This document shows, piece after piece, positions 60,437-64,000 of a stretch of 64,000 nt of DNA. Origin of the DNA: Pseudomonas sp. ACN8 (GTDB lineage: Bacteria; Pseudomonadota; Gammaproteobacteria; Pseudomonadales; Pseudomonadaceae); contig NZ_MRCS01000027.1 of the NCBI RefSeq assembly GCF_002303925.1, positions 1 to 64,000 of the forward strand. Reading direction: 5' to 3'. Position numbers and translations under genes: made by a program. Under the pieces are notes generated by a model, which worked only from the letters and a program-made list of their open reading frames with translations, did no database searches and was not told the origin of the DNA. Position 1 is the first letter of the stretch, and each line of letters starts with the position of its first letter.

Positions 60437-61606
60437 TCAGCCGGGTGCGTTGACCGGGCTGGTCGCACGGCGTTGTCGATAGATGAAATACAGCGCGGTC
60501 AGTACGGTCAGTCCGCTGACCAGCGCGCCGGTCCAGGGCAGGTCCGCCAGGTCGGCGCCGCTGGCTACCACCATCCCGCCGATCCAGGCGCCGGCCGCGT
60601 TGCCCAGGTTGAAGGCGCTCTGGTTCAGGGTCGAACCCAGGTTGGGCGCTTCGTGGGCCTGATCGATGATCAGCAATTGCAGGATCGGGCACAGCGCGAA
60701 GGCAAACGTCCCCCAAAGCACCAGTGTGATTGCCGCCGGGATCACCGAATGGCTGGTTTGCGTGAACGCCGCCAGCACCACCATCACCGCCAGCGCCATG
60801 CCCACCAGCGAAGGCAGCAAGCGGCTGTCCGCCAGGCGACCACCGAGCATGCTGCCGGCGGTCAAGCCCACGCCGAACAACAACAGCATGATGGTGACGC
60901 CGTGGGGGCTGACGCCGGTGATGTCCTGCAGGATCGGCGCAATGTAAGTGAACACACTGAACAGGCTGGTCGAGGCCAGCACACTCATGCCCAAGGCCAG
61001 CAGTACATTGGCCTTGCCCAGTACCTTGAACTCGCTGGCGAGGTTGGCCTTATCCATCGCAATGTTTTTCGGCAGCCAGACCCATTGCGCAATCGCCGCC
61101 AGTACCCCGATCACCGACACCGCCCAGAAGGTCGAGCGCCAGCCTGCGTACTGCCCGAGTGCAGTGCCCAGTGGCACGCCGAGCACATTGGCCAGGGTCA
61201 GGCCGGTGAACATCATGGCAATCGCTTGAGCCCGTTTGTTGGGGGCTACCAACCCGGCAGCCACTACCGAGCCGATGCCGAAAAATGCGCCGTGGCACAG
61301 TGCCGTGATCACGCGCGCGGCCATCAGCGTGGCATAGTTCGGCGCCAGCGCGCAGAGCATGTTGCCGAGGATGAACATCAGCGTCATGCCCAGCAGGGTG
61401 GCCTTGCGCGGCATGTTGGCGGTGCCGACCGCGAGGATCGGTGCACCGAACACCACGCCCAGGGCGTAGCCGGTGATCAGCAATCCGGCATCGGGAATGC
61501 TCACGCTGAGGTCACGGGCGACATCGGGCAAAAGACCCATGATGACGAATTCGGTTGTGCCGATGCCGAAGGCGGCAACAGCGAGGGCAAGCAAAGCGAG
61601 TGGCAT
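60437..61606 (-). CDS. MFS transporter (DHA1, AraJ-like efflux)
   Basis: A 389-residue protein with 12 predicted helices. It begins MPLALLALAVAAFGIGTTEF and has the MFS loop motif ILAVGTANMPRKATLLGM after helix 2. GVPLGTALGQYAGWRSTFWAV fits motif C of drug/sugar-efflux antiporters. The central GGRLADSRLLPSLVGMALA repeats the loop motif in the second half. Substrate unknown. The ATG at 61606 is chosen over a TTG two codons upstream. Convergent with the toxin-like gene 56 bp away. Confidence 0.9.
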   Translation of the reverse strand: MPLALLALAVAAFGIGTTEFVIMGLLPDVARDLSVSIPDAGLLITGYALGVVFGAPILAVGTANMPRKATLLGMTLMFILGNMLCALAPNYATLMAARVITALCHGAFFGIGSVVAAGLVAPNKRAQAIAMMFTGLTLANVLGVPLGTALGQYAGWRSTFWAVSVIGVLAAIAQWVWLPKNIAMDKANLASEFKVLGKANVLLALGMSVLASTSLFSVFTYIAPILQDITGVSPHGVTIMLLLFGVGLTAGSMLGGRLADSRLLPSLVGMALAVMVVLAAFTQTSHSVIPAAITLVLWGTFAFALCPILQLLIIDQAHEAPNLGSTLNQSAFNLGNAAGAWIGGMVVASGADLADLPWTGALVSGLTVLTALYFIYRQRRATSPVNAPG

Positions 61607-61791
61607 GCGCAAGGTCTCTGTCGGTAGTCTTGACGCTGTGATCAGGCATGCGCAGGCCGACGACCGTTCTCGAGGAGAGCGGGCCGGGCAGAGTTTTTAT
61701 TGGAGTTAGTCTGTGCGCAACTGAGTGCGGCGTGGTCGCTTGCAGTATAAGCAGCCACTGAAATATGGCGAATCAATTCTGTACCTGACCC
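61607..61791. other. Intergenic region before the REPIN, no gene seen
   Basis: The MFS-EamA gap (61607-61921, 315 bp) holds the REPIN at 61792-61892 and presumably the promoter of each divergent gene. In 61607-61791 I see no open frame with coding character and no clear operator. An A+T-rich patch, ATATGGCGAATCAATTC, lies near 61763-61779. Confidence 0.4.
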
Positions 61792-61892
61792 CTGTAGGAG
61801 CGAGCTTGCTCGCGATGGACGTGAACGAAGACGTGTATTTACTGGTTGGCTGCGGTGTCCTCACGTTTTTCGCGAGCAAGCTCGCTCCTACA
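61792..61892. repeat. Long REPIN, GTAGG type
   Basis: CTGTAGGAGCGAGCTTGCTC to GAGCAAGCTCGCTCCTACA over 101 bp. The interior CGCGATGGACGTGAACGAAG and the GTCCTCACGTTTTTCGCG end are close to those at 52332. It ends 29 bp before the EamA start codon. Confidence 0.95.
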
Positions 61893-61921
61893 AAGGGCGG
61901 GGTCAAAAAAAGGAGTCGGCC

Positions 61922-62755
61922 GTGCTTGCGACGGCGTTGGTGTTGGTGGCGGCGCTGTTGCATGCGGCGTGGAATACCCTGATCAAGTTCAGTGCCGAGC
62001 GACTGTTGGTGGTGGCTTGCATGGACAGCGTGGCACTGCTCTTTGTCGTGCTGATGCTGCCGTTCCTGAGCGTACCGCCACTGGAGATCTGGCCGTGGAT
62101 CCTGGCATCGGCGGCGTTCGAGTTGCTCTATCGCTATTTGCTGATCCAGGCTTATCGGGTCGGCGACCTCGGGCTGGTCTACCCATTGATGCGCGGCCTG
62201 TCACCCTTGGTGGTGCTGGCGCTGACGCTGATCTTTGCCGGGGAAGTGCTGACCCATCAGCAGATTTTCGGCATCCTGCTGATTCCGTTCGGCATGCTCT
62301 GTTTGCTTTGGCAGGGCGGCGGCGGTGCGCGTTTGCCGTGGTCGATGTTGCCGGTGGTGGCGCTGATCGGCCTGTGCATCGGTTGCTACACCTATATCGA
62401 CGGTCAGGCATTGCGGCGCTGGTCCCATCCACTGGATTACCTGGTCTGGGTCACCTTGCTCAGCGCCTGGCCGTTTCCGCTATTGGCATTGGTGCGCAAA
62501 CGACCCGCGTTCATGTTGTTCTGGCGTGAGCAGTGGCGACTGGGCCTGGCCGTCGGGTTCTGCGTGTTGTTCAGCTACGCTCTGGTGCTGTGGGCGATGC
62601 AATTGGGCTCGATTGCAGAGGCAGCGGCATTGCGCGAGATCAGCGTGATTCTGGTGGTGCTGTTTGGCATGCGTTACCTCAAAGAACCTTTTGGCCGACC
62701 GCGCCTCTTAGCCTGTGGGCTGGTGCTGATCGGCATACTGGTGATGAAATTCTGA
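61922..62755 (+). CDS. EamA/DMT superfamily exporter
   Basis: A 277-residue membrane protein with nine or ten helices in two EamA repeats. The first has LVAALLHAAWNTLIKFSAER, GLVYPLMRGLSPLVVLALTL and GILLIPFGMLCLL. The second ends with AAALREISVILVVLFGMRYL and LACGLVLIGILVMKF. Probably exports a metabolite, perhaps an amino acid. The start is a GTG at 61922 after AAGGAGTC. A MAPEG gene follows 31 bp on. Confidence 0.88.
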   Translation: MLATALVLVAALLHAAWNTLIKFSAERLLVVACMDSVALLFVVLMLPFLSVPPLEIWPWILASAAFELLYRYLLIQAYRVGDLGLVYPLMRGLSPLVVLALTLIFAGEVLTHQQIFGILLIPFGMLCLLWQGGGGARLPWSMLPVVALIGLCIGCYTYIDGQALRRWSHPLDYLVWVTLLSAWPFPLLALVRKRPAFMLFWREQWRLGLAVGFCVLFSYALVLWAMQLGSIAEAAALREISVILVVLFGMRYLKEPFGRPRLLACGLVLIGILVMKF

Positions 62756-62786
62756 CTGCTGTGAAACTTGAAGAAGGGACTGCTTT

Positions 62787-63170
62787 ATGACGGTTGCTCT
62801 ATGGTGCATTTTGATCGCGATTTTCCTGCCGTACGTGTGTACGTGGGTCGCCAAGATCAGTGGCGGGTTCAGACTGAAAGACAATCATGATCCTCGGGAT
62901 TTTCTCGACTCCCTGGAAGGCTTGGGCAGACGGGCGCATGCGGCGCAGTTGAATAGTTTCGAAGTGATCCCGGCGTTCGCCGCGGCGGTGATCGTGGCGC
63001 ACCTGGCCGGCAATGCCGAACTGGTGACGATCAATGTGCTGGCCGTGCTGTTCATTACCAGCCGCCTGCTCTACATCATTTGCTACCTGGCGGACTGGGC
63101 GACGCTGCGGTCGCTGGTGTGGTTCGTGGGGCTGGCGTTGATCGTGAGTTTTTTTGTGGTGTCGGTCTGA
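62787..63170 (+). CDS. MAPEG family membrane protein
   Basis: A 127-residue, four-helix protein of the MAPEG family (eicosanoid/glutathione metabolism-like proteins). It has FLDSLEGLGRRAHAAQLNSFEVIPAFAAAV, the most conserved segment, with the Arg and Asn-Glu pattern, and FITSRLLYIICYLADWATLRSLVWF. Bacterial members' substrates are unknown. It lies close behind the EamA gene and may share its transcript. Confidence 0.9.
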   Translation: MTVALWCILIAIFLPYVCTWVAKISGGFRLKDNHDPRDFLDSLEGLGRRAHAAQLNSFEVIPAFAAAVIVAHLAGNAELVTINVLAVLFITSRLLYIICYLADWATLRSLVWFVGLALIVSFFVVSV

Positions 63171-63198
63171 AAGGTTTTCAGTGTCTTTGCCGGCCTCC

Positions 63199-63262
63199 TC
63201 GCGAGCAAGCTCGCCCCCACAGGAGTGTGCGCTCCAATGTAGGAGCGAGCCTGCTCGCGATA
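63199..63262. repeat. REP pair, inward-facing, mixed ends
   Basis: CTCGCGAGCAAGCTCGCCCC on the left and GTAGGAGCGAGCCTGCTCGC on the right. The two arms belong to different end types (CCCAC and GTAGG). It lies between the MAPEG gene and the convergent mltA. Confidence 0.92.
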
Positions 63263-63286
63263 GCCATCTAACGGACAACACTGTCC

Positions 63287-64000
63287 TCAGGGTTTTGTCT
63301 TCTCTGCATCCGCCACCTGCGGCACTTGCGGTAGCGCAGCACCTTTGGGCCAGAGCATCCAGATCTGGCCCTGCTGTTTCATGTCCCCGGCCAGTTGCCC
63401 GGCCGCATCGCCGGTGCCCCAGAACAGATCCGCCCGAACTTCGCCGGCAATGGCGCCGCCAGTGTCCTGTGCTGCCACGGGGCGAACCAGGGCTGTACCA
63501 TCCGGTCTGGTGGTGGACAGCCACAACAGACTGCCCAGCGGAATCACCTTGCGATCCACCGCCGCGCTGTAACCGGCGGTCAACGGTACGTTCAGCGAGC
63601 CGCGCGGACCTTCGTTGCTGTCCGGGTTGCGGGTGAAGAACACATAGCTGGGGTTGCTGCCGAGCAGTTCGGGAATCCGCGACGGATTGGCCTTGGCCCA
63701 GGTGCTGATGGCGCCCATGGTTACGTCTTCTTTTTTCAACTCCCCCTGTTCCACCAGCCAGCGGCCGATCGGTCGATACGGATGGCCGTTCTGATCGGCG
63801 TAGGCAATGCGCAACTGGCGACCATTGTCGAGCTGGATGCGACCCGAACCCTGGATTTGCAGGAACTGCAGGTTCATCGGATCGGTCAGCCAGGCCACGA
63901 CCGGCGCCTTGACCCCTTTGGTTTCGATGGCTGCCGCATCGTCGTACGGCTTGAGCACGCGACCTTCGAGTCGCCCGCGCAGGCGCTTGCCCTTGAGTTC
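63287..64000 (-). CDS. mltA: Membrane-bound lytic murein transglycosylase A, 5' end beyond window
   Basis: The last 237 residues of MltA, a lytic transglycosylase anchored in the outer membrane that cleaves glycan with 1,6-anhydro product. The reading frame stays open to base 64000, so the lipoprotein signal and N-terminal part are outside. Visible: PMNLQFLQIQGSGRI, IGRWLVEQGEL, NPSYVFFTRNPDSNEGPRGS, the VPLTAGYSAAVDRKVIPLGS segment and VAAQDTGGAIAGEVRADLFW, which holds the catalytic Asp region, followed by WGTGDAAGQLAG. A short Lys-ending tail follows. Confidence 0.93.
   Translation of the reverse strand, partial: ELKGKRLRGRLEGRVLKPYDDAAAIETKGVKAPVVAWLTDPMNLQFLQIQGSGRIQLDNGRQLRIAYADQNGHPYRPIGRWLVEQGELKKEDVTMGAISTWAKANPSRIPELLGSNPSYVFFTRNPDSNEGPRGSLNVPLTAGYSAAVDRKVIPLGSLLWLSTTRPDGTALVRPVAAQDTGGAIAGEVRADLFWGTGDAAGQLAGDMKQQGQIWMLWPKGAALPQVPQVADAEKTKP

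Noticed and set aside
61725..61982. Short frames containing GASLLAM-type peptides
   Set aside because: These peptides are the translation of REP palindromes, as also seen near 37.1, 54.6 and 63.2 kb. They are not genes; only the copy inside chpA is truly translated.
3293..63262. REP copies considered as a CRISPR array
   Set aside because: The repeats are scattered singly or in inverted pairs across 60 kb, with no regular spacers and no cas genes.
1..64000. tRNA, rRNA or known small RNA genes
   Set aside because: No cloverleaf with a GTTCGA-type T-loop, no rRNA segment and no GGA-rich Rsm-type RNA recognised in the intergenic regions by eye. The short CTAAGGTAGC at 29685-29694 is only a chance match to a 23S rRNA motif.

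Overview
The window is high-GC gammaproteobacterial chromosome, almost certainly from the Pseudomonas fluorescens group. Two things point there: the gene order (mtgA to pilT, pyrC'/pyrB/pyrR to chpC, rsmE/bioA to ahcY closely follows the P. aeruginosa PA0378-PA0432 order as I remember it), and dozens of GAGCGAGC..GCTCGC repetitive extragenic palindromes (REPs), mostly paired as REPINs. Nearly all of the sequence is genic. I see no rRNA, tRNA, CRISPR array or prophage.

Layout. 1-220: the 3' end of an IS110-type transposase that seems to sit in a REP. 225-10.4 kb: peptidoglycan (mtgA), thiamine (thiS, thiG), tRNA modification (trmB), hemW/rdgB, methionine (metW/metX), proline (proC) and PLP homeostasis (yggS). 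10.4-29.5 kb: twitching/chemosensory genes (pilT; pilG, pilH, pilI, pilJ, chpA, chpC) with the pyrimidine block (pyrC', pyrB, pyrR), ruvX, algH, a tonB3-like gene and gshB between. 29.7-38.0 kb: a complete malonate decarboxylase operon mdcABCDEGH-madLM with mdcR facing it. 38.2-42.4 kb: hemolysin-III family gene and a LysR / D-amino-acid dehydrogenase-like / RidA / solute-binding protein cluster. 42.5-54.6 kb: rsmE, bioA, a flavoprotein with a Pro-Ala-Lys tail, cytochrome b561, yceI, rhlE, a solute-binding protein, and metF/ahcY behind an S-adenosylhomocysteine (SAH) riboswitch. 54.8-64.0 kb: accessory genes: a formate/nitrite-type transporter, a 1534-residue toxin-like protein, MFS and EamA exporters, a MAPEG protein, and the 5'-truncated mltA at the window edge.

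How it works together. The malonate block holds everything for acyl-carrier-type malonate decarboxylation: synthesis and attachment of the prosthetic group (MdcB, MdcG), malonyl loading (MdcH), transferase/decarboxylase subunits (MdcA, MdcC, MdcD, MdcE), uptake (MadLM) and regulator. The genes are stitched by 1-8 bp overlaps. The Pil-Chp system has receptor PilJ, adaptors PilI/ChpC, hybrid kinase ChpA and regulators PilG/PilH, but lacks pilK and chpB between its genes, and pilU beside pilT. MetF and AhcY form a methyl-cycle pair under SAH control.

Most unusual observations: a complete REPIN (26212-26330) inside the chpA reading frame, encoding a 40-residue linker; an IS110-type end abutting a REP remnant; a REP pair at 37013-37101 whose two hairpins carry different compensated base pairs; the missing adaptation enzymes of the Chp pathway; and the large toxin-like gene at 55776-60380.
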